Origin: Stutzerimonas stutzeri
Lineage (GTDB): Bacteria; Pseudomonadota; Gammaproteobacteria; Pseudomonadales; Pseudomonadaceae
Assembly: GCF_038561965.1 (NCBI RefSeq)
Contig: NZ_CP139348.1
Coordinates: 4,749,887 to 4,813,886, forward strand
DNA length: 64,000 nt
Direction of reading: 5' to 3'
Positions 9,967 to 18,822 of the stretch are shown one piece after another (position 1 is the stretch's first letter; each line of letters opens with the position of its first letter). The translations under genes were made by a program, and so were the position numbers. The notes under the pieces are model-generated. The model was not told the origin of the DNA, did no database searches, and worked only from the letters and a program-made list of their open reading frames with translations.

Positions 9967-11031
9967 ATGACCTTCCGCCTTGCCACACCACGCGGCCGCG
10001 GCACCGCAATCAATCCGGACAATCGCTTCGCCCCCACGCGCAGCGAGGCCTATGACGACGGTTGGGAGCAGGACGTGCCGCCGACCCGTGCCACCGAGGT
10101 ACGCCGGGAAATCGCCAAGTCGGTACTGACGCGCAATCAGTCGCCGGATGTCGGTTTCGATCGCTCGGTGAATCCTTACCGCGGTTGCGAACATGGTTGT
10201 ATCTACTGTTTCGCGCGACCGACGCACGCCTACTGGGACCTGTCGCCAGGCATCGATTTCGAAACGAAGCTGATCGCCAAGACCAACCTCGCCGAGCGGC
10301 TGGAAGCCGAACTGAGCAAGCCGGGGTATGTTCCGCAGCCCATCGCCCTGGGTGTGAACACTGATGCCTATCAGCCGTTGGAGCGCGAACAACGGCTGAC
10401 GCGCCAGGCGCTGGAAATCCTGCTGCGCTTCAAGCATCCGGTGCACATCATCACCAAGGGCTCGCTGGTATTGCGCGACCTCGATCTGCTGGTGCCGCTG
10501 GCCGAGCAACGGCTGGTCAGCGTGTCGGTCAGCCTGACTACGCTGGACGACGAGCTGAAACGCATCATGGAGCCCCGCGCGGCCTCGCCGACGGCGCGTC
10601 TGCGGGTGTTGCGCACGCTGCATGACGCGGGCGTGCCGGTCAGCGTGATGTGCGCGCCGATGATTCCGATGATCAACGACATGGAGCTGGAGCGCATGCT
10701 CGAAGCCGCGCGCGAGGCCGGTGCACGCTCGGCTGGCTATGTGCTGCTGCGCCTGCCACATGAAGTCGCGACGCTGTTCGATGAGTGGCTGCAGGAGCAT
10801 TTCCCACAGCGTGCCGCGCATGTCATGAGCCTGGTGCGGCAGTCGCGCGGTGGCAAGGATTACGACAGCCGCTTCGGCAGTCGCATGCGTGGCGAGGGCC
10901 AGTTTGCGCAGCTGCTGGCCCAGCGCTTCCAGCTGGCTTGCAAGCGTTTGGGCTACAACCGCCGGGATCAGAATTACGGCCTGGATTGCAGTCTTTTCGT
11001 TGTGCCGGGCTCGCAGATGTCACTGCTCTGA
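9967..11031 (+). CDS. PA0069-like radical SAM protein, SOS-controlled
   Basis: Encodes 354 residues. The radical SAM cluster motif CEHGCIYCF (CX3CX2C) lies near residue 75 in NPYRGCEHGC, as in the Rv2578c/SplB-related family. The following segment (FETKLIAKTNLAERLEAEL) and the ITKGSLVLRDLDLL strand fit the partial TIM barrel. The N-terminal 50 residues (PRGRGTAINPDNRF) are typical of this subgroup. SplB itself repairs spore photoproduct in DNA; this family has no proven reaction, but the LexA box directly upstream argues for a DNA-damage role. It is a single gene followed by about 200 bp before the carbonic anhydrase gene. Confidence 0.88.
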   Translation: MTFRLATPRGRGTAINPDNRFAPTRSEAYDDGWEQDVPPTRATEVRREIAKSVLTRNQSPDVGFDRSVNPYRGCEHGCIYCFARPTHAYWDLSPGIDFETKLIAKTNLAERLEAELSKPGYVPQPIALGVNTDAYQPLEREQRLTRQALEILLRFKHPVHIITKGSLVLRDLDLLVPLAEQRLVSVSVSLTTLDDELKRIMEPRAASPTARLRVLRTLHDAGVPVSVMCAPMIPMINDMELERMLEAAREAGARSAGYVLLRLPHEVATLFDEWLQEHFPQRAAHVMSLVRQSRGGKDYDSRFGSRMRGEGQFAQLLAQRFQLACKRLGYNRRDQNYGLDCSLFVVPGSQMSLL

Positions 11032-11227
11032 CGTCGCTCGAGAGACGGCTGCGCCATCATTTTGGTAACCGGCGTCTCGTCAGAAATAGCCGTACTAGAG
11101 CGGTTCGTTCAGTTTCAGTTAAGTCTTGATGGCTAGCCTCGAGGCAAATGTGACCAGCCAGTCACGCAGACTGTGACCTGCCTGTGTGAGTGCTGGCATG
11201 CCCTTGCCCTGCCTCAGGAGACCGCCC

Positions 11228-11962
11228 ATGCGTGAAATCTTCACTCCCCGCATCCAAGCCAACGACCCATCCGCACGCGGTGAAAGCGCCGACGAATCCT
11301 TCGCCCATCTGGTCGATGGCTTTCGCCGCTTCCGTACCGAGGTCTATCCCGAGCAGCAAGCCCTGTTCGCCAGTCTGGCCAAGGCCCAGCAGCCGCGTGC
11401 GATGTTCATTACCTGCGCTGACTCGCGCATCGTTCCCGAACTGATCACCCAAAGCTCGCCCGGCGACCTGTTCGTCACCCGCAATGTCGGCAATGTAGTG
11501 CCGCCCTACGGCCAGATGAACGGCGGCGTATCGAGCGCCATTGAGTACGCGGTGATGGCGCTCAACGTGCAGCACATCATCGTCTGCGGCCATTCCGATT
11601 GCGGCGCGATGAAAGCGGTGCTCGACCCCGGTGGGCTGCAACGGATGCCTACGGTGAAGGCTTGGCTTCGGCATTGCGAAGTGGCGCGCAGCCTGGTCGA
11701 GCAGAATTGCAGCTGCGCCGCGGGCGAAGCGCTGGGTGTGCTTACCGAGGAGAACGTGGTGGCCCAGCTCGACCATCTGCGCACTCATCCCTCGGTCGCC
11801 GCACGCCTCGCCGGCGGCCAGCTGTCGATTCACGGCTGGGTGTATTGCATCGAGACCAGCGAAATCCTCGCCTATGACGCAACGACGGGCCGCTTCGCGC
11901 CGCTGGATGGTGACGGCCCGCTTCCGGTGGCGACACCGGCGCCGCGCTATCTGCAGGCCTGA
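11228..11962 (+). CDS. Beta-class carbonic anhydrase
   Basis: Encodes 244 residues from ATG 11228 with AGGAG at 11217-11221. The zinc-site motifs of beta-carbonic anhydrases are present: CADSR (Cys63, Asp65, Arg67) and GHSDCGAMKAV with His and Cys ligands near 120. The enzyme hydrates CO2 to bicarbonate in the cytoplasm. A SulP transporter gene follows 71 bp downstream on the same strand. Carbonic anhydrase/SulP pairing is a recurrent arrangement taken to link bicarbonate transport with CO2 hydration. Intergenic 11032-11227 shows no gene. Confidence 0.93.
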   Translation: MREIFTPRIQANDPSARGESADESFAHLVDGFRRFRTEVYPEQQALFASLAKAQQPRAMFITCADSRIVPELITQSSPGDLFVTRNVGNVVPPYGQMNGGVSSAIEYAVMALNVQHIIVCGHSDCGAMKAVLDPGGLQRMPTVKAWLRHCEVARSLVEQNCSCAAGEALGVLTEENVVAQLDHLRTHPSVAARLAGGQLSIHGWVYCIETSEILAYDATTGRFAPLDGDGPLPVATPAPRYLQA

Positions 11963-12033
11963 ACCGCCAGCCGTCAGGCATTGGCTACCGCTACAGCGGG
12001 CGCCCCAGGAGCGTCCCCGCGTGAGGATTTCGA

Positions 12034-13575
12034 ATGAATGCAGAAACGATCAAAGCAACGCTGCCGCGCGACCTGATGGCGTCGGTGGTGGTATTTCTGG
12101 TGGCCCTGCCGTTGTGCATGGGCATTGCTATCGCGTCGGGGCTACCGCCCGCAAAGGGCGTGATCACCGGTATTGTCGGAGGGCTGGTGGTCGGCTGGCT
12201 GGCCGGTGCGCCATTGCAAGTCAGCGGCCCGGCCGCCGGTCTCACGGTGTTGGTGTTCGAACTGGTGCAGCAACACGGCGTGGCCATGCTCGGGCCTATC
12301 CTGCTGCTGGCCGGCGCCCTGCAACTGCTGGCCGGACGGCTGAAACTGGGCTGCTGGTTCCGGGTGACCGCGCCGGCGGTCGTCTACGGCATGCTGGCCG
12401 GCATCGGCATTCTGATCGTGCTGTCGCAGCTGCACGTGATGATGGATGGGCAACCGGAAGCCTCCGGATTGGACAATCTTGGCGCCTTTCCCGCCGCGCT
12501 GTGGGGCGCGCTGCCGTTTTCCGGTAGCGGTAACGGATTGGCCGCCGCCTCCCTCGGGCTGCTGACCATTGCCTGCATGTGGGCATGGGATCGGCTGAAG
12601 CCGCAACGGCTGCGCCTGCTGCCAGGCGCGCTGCTCGGTGTCGCGGCGGCAACGCTGACGGGGCTGTGGCTTGGCCTCGATGTGCGACGTGTCGAAGTGC
12701 CGGATAACCTTGCCGATGCCATCAGCTGGCTGCGCCCAGCCGATCTGCTGGCGTTCGCCGACCCCAGCCTGCTGGTCGCAGCACTGGCCGTGGCGTTTAT
12801 TGCCAGTGCCGAAACCCTGTTATCCGCTGCGGCGGTTGATCGCATGCACCAGGGGCCCCGCGCCGATTTCGACCGCGAACTCACCGCGCAAGGCATCGGC
12901 AACATGCTCTGCGGCGTGCTCGGCGCACTGCCGATGACCGGCGTGATCGTACGCAGTTCGGCCAACGTGCAGGCGGGTGCCCGTACACGACTGTCGGCCA
13001 TGCTGCATGCGCTCTGGCTGCTGGCGGCGGTGGTTTTGCTCGCTACCCTGCTGGAGCAGATTCCGGTGGCCAGCCTTGCGGGTGTGCTGGTCTATACCGG
13101 GCTCAAGCTGATCGACCTCGACGCGCTGCGCCAGCTTGGCCGCTATGGGCGCATGGCGATGCTGATCCATGTCGCGACAGCACTGACCATCGTCGCCACT
13201 GACCTGCTGACCGGCGTGCTGGTGGGATTTGCCCTGACCCTGGCGCAACTGGCCTGGCAGGCATCGCGGCTGAAGGTCACGGTGGTGCAGGACGGCCGCC
13301 GGGTCGAACTGCGCATGCAGGGCGCGGCGACCTTTCTGAAGGTGCCACAGCTGGCCCGCGCGATGGAGGCCGTGCCGCAGGATGCTTGCCTGCATGTGCC
13401 GATGGCGCATCTGCGATACATCGACCATGCCTGCATGGAGTTGCTGGAGGAATGGCAGCGAGCCAACCAGGCCAGTGGCGCCCGGCTGATCATCGAGCCA
13501 CACGCGCTAACGCGGCGGGTGGAAGGTCGTCGTCGACAGGCCGCGCATCTTGCCGCTGCGAACAACGGGAACTAA
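12034..13575 (+). CDS. SulP family inorganic anion transporter (probable bicarbonate transporter)
   Basis: Encodes 513 residues. About 10-12 hydrophobic segments occupy residues 10-410, starting with LPRDLMASVVVFLVALPLCMG and containing the SulP motif around PLQVSGPAAGLTVLV. The C-terminal 100 residues form a STAS-type domain (VELRMQGAATFLKVPQLARAM). SulP proteins move sulfate, bicarbonate or dicarboxylates; the adjacent beta-carbonic anhydrase makes bicarbonate the likelier cargo here, by inference. Inner membrane. It ends about 110 bp before a small membrane-protein gene. Confidence 0.9.
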   Translation: MNAETIKATLPRDLMASVVVFLVALPLCMGIAIASGLPPAKGVITGIVGGLVVGWLAGAPLQVSGPAAGLTVLVFELVQQHGVAMLGPILLLAGALQLLAGRLKLGCWFRVTAPAVVYGMLAGIGILIVLSQLHVMMDGQPEASGLDNLGAFPAALWGALPFSGSGNGLAAASLGLLTIACMWAWDRLKPQRLRLLPGALLGVAAATLTGLWLGLDVRRVEVPDNLADAISWLRPADLLAFADPSLLVAALAVAFIASAETLLSAAAVDRMHQGPRADFDRELTAQGIGNMLCGVLGALPMTGVIVRSSANVQAGARTRLSAMLHALWLLAAVVLLATLLEQIPVASLAGVLVYTGLKLIDLDALRQLGRYGRMAMLIHVATALTIVATDLLTGVLVGFALTLAQLAWQASRLKVTVVQDGRRVELRMQGAATFLKVPQLARAMEAVPQDACLHVPMAHLRYIDHACMELLEEWQRANQASGARLIIEPHALTRRVEGRRRQAAHLAAANNGN

Positions 13576-13684
13576 TCAAGGCGCTCAACCCCCTCATCTT
13601 CCAGGCATGACTGCGCATAGCGTGCACGTTGCTGCCAGCGCACCTCGCAAAGCGGCGCGCTGGCAGCGTTTCTGGAGGATCGAA

Positions 13685-13951
13685 TTGGACGTCTATATCA
13701 ATCTGCTGCAATGGCCGGCCATGGTGGTCACTGTGATCGCCGCCTGGCTGATCGGCTCGCTGCAACCCGGCCGGCGTTTCGTCGGCTTCTGCTGTTTCCT
13801 GCTGAGCAACCTGCTCTGGGTGATCTGGGGCTGGCACGCCGAGGCCTGGGCGTTGATTACGCTGCAGGTCTGCCTGGCGCTGATGAACCTGCGCGGGGTG
13901 AAGAAGAACGATGCCCCCACACAGCCCGAGCCAGACACGCCCCGCGCTTAA
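13685..13951 (+). CDS. Small inner-membrane protein of unknown function
   Basis: Encodes 88 residues from TTG 13685 (MDVYINLLQWPAMVVTVIAAWL). I prefer this over ATG 13607 because GGAGG (13674-13678) is ideally spaced from the TTG and the sequence conserved in homologues, as I recall them, begins at LDVYINLLQWP. Three hydrophobic stretches (about 5-22, 33-50 and 55-70) suggest a small multi-pass protein with a charged, Pro-rich tail. It follows the SulP gene on the same strand and may be co-transcribed with it. No function is known to me. Confidence 0.65.
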   Translation: MDVYINLLQWPAMVVTVIAAWLIGSLQPGRRFVGFCCFLLSNLLWVIWGWHAEAWALITLQVCLALMNLRGVKKNDAPTQPEPDTPRA

Positions 13952-14037
13952 ATTGCGAGAGTGAGATCGCTGTCTATACTCCGAATCGTAGGCGTACCTG
14001 ATTGAGTTCCGACTGCGCGTGCAAGCGTCCAGCTCAT

Positions 14038-14054
14038 CCACGAAGGTTTCGTGG
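14038..14054. other. Hairpin upstream of the cox operon
   Basis: CCACGAA (14038-14044) and TTCGTGG (14048-14054) form a perfect 7-bp stem with a 3-nt loop, about 130 bp before coxB in the 230-bp leader that must hold the cox promoter. It could be an operator dyad or a leader hairpin; I cannot name a regulator. Confidence 0.35.
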
Positions 14055-14182
14055 AAGCGCTGGGCAGAATCGGACTGATCGAAAACGTAGCTGGCATGAC
14101 GGGAATGGTATCCCCGGCCAGCCGATTTTCGGCGGTGCGATGGCGGTCGGCGGGATAACAAGAATCATAAGGGGAACCCGCA

Positions 14183-15316
14183 ATGTCTCGACATCCATGC
14201 ATCTGGATGGGGCTTGGGCTTTCGGCAATATTCGGCCAGGCCCAGGCGGCCTGGGACGTAAACATGCGCTCCGGCGCCACCGACGTCAGTCGGTCGGTGT
14301 TCGATCTGCACATGGCGATTTTCTGGATCTGCGTGGTCATCGGCGTGCTGGTGTTCGGCGTGATGATCTATTCGATGATCGCGCACCGTCGCTCCAAGCG
14401 TCAGCACTCCGCTCACTTCCACGAGAACACCCGCGTCGAGGTGCTCTGGACGGTCATCCCGCTGTTGATTCTGGTGGGCATGGCGATTCCGGCGACGCGC
14501 ACGCTGATCCACATCTACGACTCCAGCGAATCCGACGTCGACGTGCAGATCACTGGCTATCAGTGGAAGTGGCACTACAAGTATCTGGGCGAGGATGTGG
14601 AGTTCTTCAGCAACCTCACCACCCCGCGCGACCAGATCAACAACCAGGCGCCCAAGGGCGAGCACTACCTGCTGGAGGTGGACGAGCCGCTGGTGATCCC
14701 CGTCGGCGCCAAGGTGCGCTTTCTGATCACCGCGGCCGACGTCATCCACTCCTGGTGGGTGCCGGATCTGGCAGTGAAGAAGGATGCCATCCCCGGCTTC
14801 ATCAACGAATCCTGGACCCGCGTCGAGCAGCCCGGCATCTACCGCGGCCAGTGCACCGAGCTGTGTGGGAAGGACCACGGCTTCATGCCAGTGGTGGTGG
14901 AGGTCAAGTCCGCCGAGGACTACGCCACCTGGCTCGGCGAGAAGAAGGCCGAAGCGGCCAAGCTGGCCGAGTTGACCAGTAAGGAATGGACCCTGGAAGA
15001 GCTCAACGAGCGCGGTCAGAAGGTCTACCAGACCGCCTGCGCCTCCTGCCACCAGGCTGGCGGTGAAGGCATTCCGCCGATGTTCCCGGCACTCAAGGGC
15101 TCGGCCATCGCTACCGGCGACATCGAAGCGCACATCAACATCGTGGTCAACGGCAAGCCGGGGACCGCGATGGCGGCCTTCGGCAAGCAGCTGTCGGAAG
15201 TCGATCTGGCCGCGGTCATCACCTACGAGCGCAACGCCTGGGGCAACAAGACCGACGACATGGTCACGCCGAAAGACGTGCTCGTTTTCAAACAGGCCGA
15301 AGAAGCCACCCAGTAA
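14183..15316 (+). CDS. coxB: Cytochrome c oxidase subunit II with fused cytochrome c domain
   Basis: Encodes 377 residues with a signal peptide, two transmembrane helices (about 45-65 and 90-110) and a periplasmic cupredoxin domain. The binuclear CuA ligands appear as CTELCGKDHGFM. After it comes a cytochrome c domain with the heme motif CASCH (about 286-290) and a later Met-rich segment (PGTAMAAFG). The fused cytochrome marks a caa3-like subunit II, as in the P. aeruginosa coxBA locus. It takes electrons from soluble cytochrome c and passes them to CoxA. AAGGGGAA before the ATG is the ribosome site; coxA follows after 12 bp. Confidence 0.96.
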   Translation: MSRHPCIWMGLGLSAIFGQAQAAWDVNMRSGATDVSRSVFDLHMAIFWICVVIGVLVFGVMIYSMIAHRRSKRQHSAHFHENTRVEVLWTVIPLLILVGMAIPATRTLIHIYDSSESDVDVQITGYQWKWHYKYLGEDVEFFSNLTTPRDQINNQAPKGEHYLLEVDEPLVIPVGAKVRFLITAADVIHSWWVPDLAVKKDAIPGFINESWTRVEQPGIYRGQCTELCGKDHGFMPVVVEVKSAEDYATWLGEKKAEAAKLAELTSKEWTLEELNERGQKVYQTACASCHQAGGEGIPPMFPALKGSAIATGDIEAHINIVVNGKPGTAMAAFGKQLSEVDLAAVITYERNAWGNKTDDMVTPKDVLVFKQAEEATQ

Positions 15317-15328
15317 GAGGATTCGGTG

Positions 15329-16966
15329 ATGAGTGCAGTGATCGACGACCATGGTCATGTCGGGCATGACCACCACCACGGCCCGGCCAAGGGGCTGTCG
15401 CGCTGGCTGCTGACCACCAACCACAAGGACATCGGCTCGATGTACCTGTGGTTCAGCTTCTGCGCCTTCCTGCTCGGCGGCTCGATGGCGATGGTGATCC
15501 GCGCCGAGCTGTTCCAGCCGGGACTGCAGATCGTGCAGCCGGAATTCTTCAACCAGATGACCACCATGCATGGCCTGATCATGGTGTTCGGCGCGGTGAT
15601 GCCGGCCTTCGTCGGCCTGGCCAACTGGATGATCCCGCTGATGATCGGCGCGCCGGACATGGCCCTGCCACGGATGAACAACTTCAGCTTCTGGCTGCTA
15701 CCGGCGGCCTTCGGTCTGCTGGTCAGCACGCTGTTCATGGAGGGCGGCGGGCCGAACTTCGGCTGGACCTTCTACGCGCCGCTATCGACGACCTATGCGC
15801 CGGAATCGGTGACCTTCTTCATTTTTGCCATCCACCTGATGGGCATCAGCTCGATCATGGGCGCGATCAATGTGATCGCCACCATTCTCAACCTGCGCGC
15901 GCCAGGCATGACGTTGATGAAGATGCCGCTGTTCGTCTGGACCTGGCTGATCACCGCGTTCCTGCTGATCGCGGTGATGCCGGTGCTGGCCGGCGTGGTG
16001 ACCATGATGCTGATGGACATCCACTTCGGCACCAGCTTCTTCAGCGCGGCCGGCGGCGGCGACCCGGTGCTGTTCCAGCACGTGTTCTGGTTCTTCGGCC
16101 ACCCCGAGGTGTACATCATGATCTTGCCGGCGTTCGGCGCGGTCAGTTCGATCATCCCGGCGTTCAGCCGCAAGCCGCTGTTCGGCTACACCTCGATGGT
16201 CTACGCGACCGGCGCCATCGCCTTTCTCTCGTTCATCGTCTGGGCACACCACATGTTCACCGTCGGCATCCCGCTGACCGGCGAGCTGTTCTTCATGTAC
16301 GCGACCATGCTGATCGCGGTGCCGACCGGGGTGAAGGTGTTCAACTGGGTGTCGACCATGTGGCGCGGCTCGCTGACGTTCGAAGCGCCGATGCTGTTCG
16401 CCGTGGCCTTCGTCATCCTGTTCACCATCGGTGGCTTCTCCGGGCTGATGCTGGCCATCGCACCGGCGGACTTCCAGTACCACGACACCTACTTCGTGGT
16501 GGCCCACTTCCACTATGTGCTGGTGCCGGGGGCGATCTTCGGCATCTTCGCCTCGGCCTATTACTGGCTGCCGAAGTGGACCGGGCACATGTATGACGAG
16601 ACGCTGGCCAAGCTGCATTTCTGGATGAGCTTCGTCGGCATGAACCTGGCGTTCTTCCCGATGCACTTCGTTGGTCTGGCCGGCATGCCGCGGCGCATCC
16701 CCGACTACAACATGATGTTCGCCAACTTCAACATGGTCTCCAGCGTCGGCGCCTTCATGTTTGGCGCCACCCAGCTCTTGTTCCTGTTCATCGTCATCAA
16801 GTGCATTCGCGGTGGCGCACCGGCCCCGGCCAAGCCCTGGGATGGCGCCGAAGGCCTGGAATGGAGCGTGCCGTCGCCGGCGCCGTACCACACCTTCCAG
16901 ACGCCGCCGGACATGAGCGATGTGCACGAACACCGCAAGGGCACCGGCGGGGAGCTGACGCCGTGA
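15329..16966 (+). CDS. coxA: Cytochrome c oxidase subunit I
   Basis: Encodes 545 residues of the heme-copper oxidase core, the site of O2 reduction and proton pumping. It starts at ATG 15329 with AAGAGGA about 8 bp upstream; an in-frame GTG at 15326 is less well placed. The N-terminus is His-rich (HVGHDHHHG). Key motifs are LTTNHKDIGSMYLWF, the cross-linked His-Tyr region FWFFGHPEVYIMILP, the CuB histidine pair AHHMFTVGIP and the heme ligands in YFVVAHFHYVL. Twelve transmembrane segments are expected. ctaG begins 250 bp downstream, after a repeat-bearing gap. Confidence 0.97.
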   Translation: MSAVIDDHGHVGHDHHHGPAKGLSRWLLTTNHKDIGSMYLWFSFCAFLLGGSMAMVIRAELFQPGLQIVQPEFFNQMTTMHGLIMVFGAVMPAFVGLANWMIPLMIGAPDMALPRMNNFSFWLLPAAFGLLVSTLFMEGGGPNFGWTFYAPLSTTYAPESVTFFIFAIHLMGISSIMGAINVIATILNLRAPGMTLMKMPLFVWTWLITAFLLIAVMPVLAGVVTMMLMDIHFGTSFFSAAGGGDPVLFQHVFWFFGHPEVYIMILPAFGAVSSIIPAFSRKPLFGYTSMVYATGAIAFLSFIVWAHHMFTVGIPLTGELFFMYATMLIAVPTGVKVFNWVSTMWRGSLTFEAPMLFAVAFVILFTIGGFSGLMLAIAPADFQYHDTYFVVAHFHYVLVPGAIFGIFASAYYWLPKWTGHMYDETLAKLHFWMSFVGMNLAFFPMHFVGLAGMPRRIPDYNMMFANFNMVSSVGAFMFGATQLLFLFIVIKCIRGGAPAPAKPWDGAEGLEWSVPSPAPYHTFQTPPDMSDVHEHRKGTGGELTP

Positions 16967-17079
16967 GCATCTGGCCTATCCGGCAAGTGCCACTCCTGAG
17001 GCTCGCACCGGTGTCAGCTGGCAGCCTGGGCCAGGCAGGATTTAGCTTGAGCCGATCAGCATGTCTGAACGTTGGTGGC

Positions 17080-17130
17080 GGTGGGCTGAAGTCCACCCTA
17101 CGGGGGTTTGCGCCTGCTTATAGGGTGGGC
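17080..17130. repeat. Diverged REP-like pair after coxA
   Basis: GGTGGGCTGAAGTCCACCCTAC (17080-17101) differs by one base from the palindrome unit after pgm. About 20 bp on, TAGGGTGGGC (17121-17130) begins a degraded inverted partner. The layout is the same as at 3816-3876. It occupies the 250-bp gap between coxA and ctaG; I see no gene there. It could weaken read-through into the assembly genes or stabilise the coxBA message. Confidence 0.65.
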
Positions 17131-17216
17131 CGCGCGGCGTTCCGCCTCAGCCGACCAAGTCGCGGTAATTGGGTACCAAACGACAGGCACCCCGTTCGCC
17201 TGCCGAGGAGCCTGCT

Positions 17217-17789
17217 ATGAGCACTGAGCTTCCCCTCCGCCGGCTGGTACTGCGGCTGACGCTGGTGGTATTCGCCATGTTCGGTTTCGGCTTTCTGCTG
17301 GTGCCAATCTACGACGTCATGTGCCAGGCCTTCGGTATCAACGGCAAGACGGCTGGCGCCTACACCGGCGTGCAGAGCGCCGATGAAGCGCGTGCGGTAA
17401 GGGTGCAGTTTCTCGCCACCAACGCTGCCGGGATGCGCTGGGAGTTCGGCCCGCAAGCCGATCAGATCAGCGTGCATCCGGGCGCCAGCCAGGAAATCCG
17501 CTTCGTCGCCTACAACCCGACGGACAAGCCGATGACAGCCCAGGCGATACCGAGCGTTTCGCCGTCGCGGGCAGCCGCCTACTTTCACAAGACCGAATGC
17601 TTCTGCTTCACCCAGCAGGTGTTGCAGCCGGGCGAACGCATCGAAATGCCGGTGCGCTTCATCGTCGATCGCGACCTGCCCGCCGACGTGCACAACCTGA
17701 CCCTTGCCTACACGCTGTTCGACATCACGTCCCGCCAGCCCCCCGTCGCCGCCCTGCCGGCGACCGCGGCCAAGGAGAGTCTGCAATGA
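17217..17789 (+). CDS. ctaG: Cytochrome c oxidase assembly protein CtaG/Cox11
   Basis: Encodes 190 residues from ATG 17217 with CGAGGAG upstream. One N-terminal transmembrane helix (about 10-32) is followed by a periplasmic immunoglobulin-like domain bearing the Cu-binding motif ECFCFTQQ (Cys-x-Cys-Phe). Cox11 delivers copper to the CuB site of subunit I. The stop overlaps the coxC start by 4 bp (ATGA), so the two are translationally coupled. Confidence 0.95.
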   Translation: MSTELPLRRLVLRLTLVVFAMFGFGFLLVPIYDVMCQAFGINGKTAGAYTGVQSADEARAVRVQFLATNAAGMRWEFGPQADQISVHPGASQEIRFVAYNPTDKPMTAQAIPSVSPSRAAAYFHKTECFCFTQQVLQPGERIEMPVRFIVDRDLPADVHNLTLAYTLFDITSRQPPVAALPATAAKESLQ

Positions 17790-18682
17790 GCCAACAGACC
17801 ACCCACGAGCAGTATTACGTTCCTGATCAAAGCAAATGGCCGATCATCGCCACCGTAGCCCTATTGGTGACCTTCTACGGCCTGGGCAGCTGGTTCAACG
17901 ACCTCAAGGCCGGGCGCGACGAATCCAGCGGGCCGATGATCTTCTTCGTCGGGGCGTTGCTGATCGCCTACATGATGTTCGGCTGGTTCGGTGCGGTGGT
18001 GAAGGAAAGCCGCGCGGGGCTGTACAGCCCGCAAATGGACCGCTCGTTCCGCTGGGGCATGAGCTGGTTCATCTTCTCGGAAGTGATGTTCTTTCTCGCC
18101 TTCTTCGGCACGCTGTTCTACATCCGCTACTGGGCAGGGCCCTGGCTGGCCGGCGAAGGCGACAAGGGCGTCAGCAACATGCTCTGGCCCGGCTTCGAGT
18201 ACAGCTGGCCGCTGCTGAATAACCCCGACCCCAAGCTCTACCCGGCGCCGGAAGGCACCATCAGCGCCTGGGGGTTGCCGCTGATCAACACCATTCTGCT
18301 GGTGACCTCCAGCTTCACCCTGACCTGGGCGCACCATGCGCTGCGCAAGAACAACCGCCAGCACTTGAAGATCGGCCTGGCGCTGACCGTACTGCTCGGC
18401 GTGGCGTTCCTGATCCTGCAGATCGAAGAATACATTCATGCCTATACCGAACTCGGATTGACCCTGGGCTCGGGCATCTACGGCGCGACTTTCTTCATGC
18501 TCACGGGCTTTCACGGTGCCCACGTGACGATGGGCGCGATCATTTTGACGGTGATGCTGGTGCGCATCCTGCGCGGGCACTTCAGCCCCGAGCAGCACTT
18601 CGGTTTCGAGGCGGCAGCCTGGTATTGGCATTTCGTCGATGTGGTCTGGATCGCGCTGTTCGTCTTCGTCTACGTGATCTAG
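17786..18682 (+). CDS. coxC: Cytochrome c oxidase subunit III
   Basis: Encodes 298 residues with seven hydrophobic segments. Typical subunit III signatures are present: WGMSWFIFSEVMFFLAFF, YIHAYTELG (acidic membrane residues that bind lipid or tune the D-channel) and the C-terminal WHFVDVVWIALFVFVYV. The subunit stabilises the core enzyme in the inner membrane. It closes the structural part of the locus; an inverted-repeat element follows immediately (18691-18822). Confidence 0.95.
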   Translation: MSQQTTHEQYYVPDQSKWPIIATVALLVTFYGLGSWFNDLKAGRDESSGPMIFFVGALLIAYMMFGWFGAVVKESRAGLYSPQMDRSFRWGMSWFIFSEVMFFLAFFGTLFYIRYWAGPWLAGEGDKGVSNMLWPGFEYSWPLLNNPDPKLYPAPEGTISAWGLPLINTILLVTSSFTLTWAHHALRKNNRQHLKIGLALTVLLGVAFLILQIEEYIHAYTELGLTLGSGIYGATFFMLTGFHGAHVTMGAIILTVMLVRILRGHFSPEQHFGFEAAAWYWHFVDVVWIALFVFVYVI

Positions 18683-18690
18683 CGAGGAGT

Positions 18691-18822
18691 TAGCAGGTTG
18701 TTGAAACGTTCGTGAGGCAGCAGCGCAAGCAAGGTGGCACGTGCACAACAGTCGAAAACGCGCCGCTTCCCGGCATGTCTCAACGCAGCGATGGCAGCGC
18801 AGGTCATTTCAACAGCCTGCTA
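18691..18822. mobile_element. 132-bp MITE-like element with 16-bp terminal inverted repeats
   Basis: TAGCAGGTTGTTGAAA (18691-18706) is the inverted counterpart of TTTCAACAGCCTGCTA (18807-18822), matching at 15 of 16 positions. The 100-bp interior has no open frame. The right repeat contains the TAG stop of the DUF2909 gene, suggesting that insertion set or replaced that gene's end. I do not see a clear target-site duplication. I recall similar TGTTGAAA-type repeats scattered in Pseudomonas genomes but cannot name the parent transposon. Confidence 0.6.
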
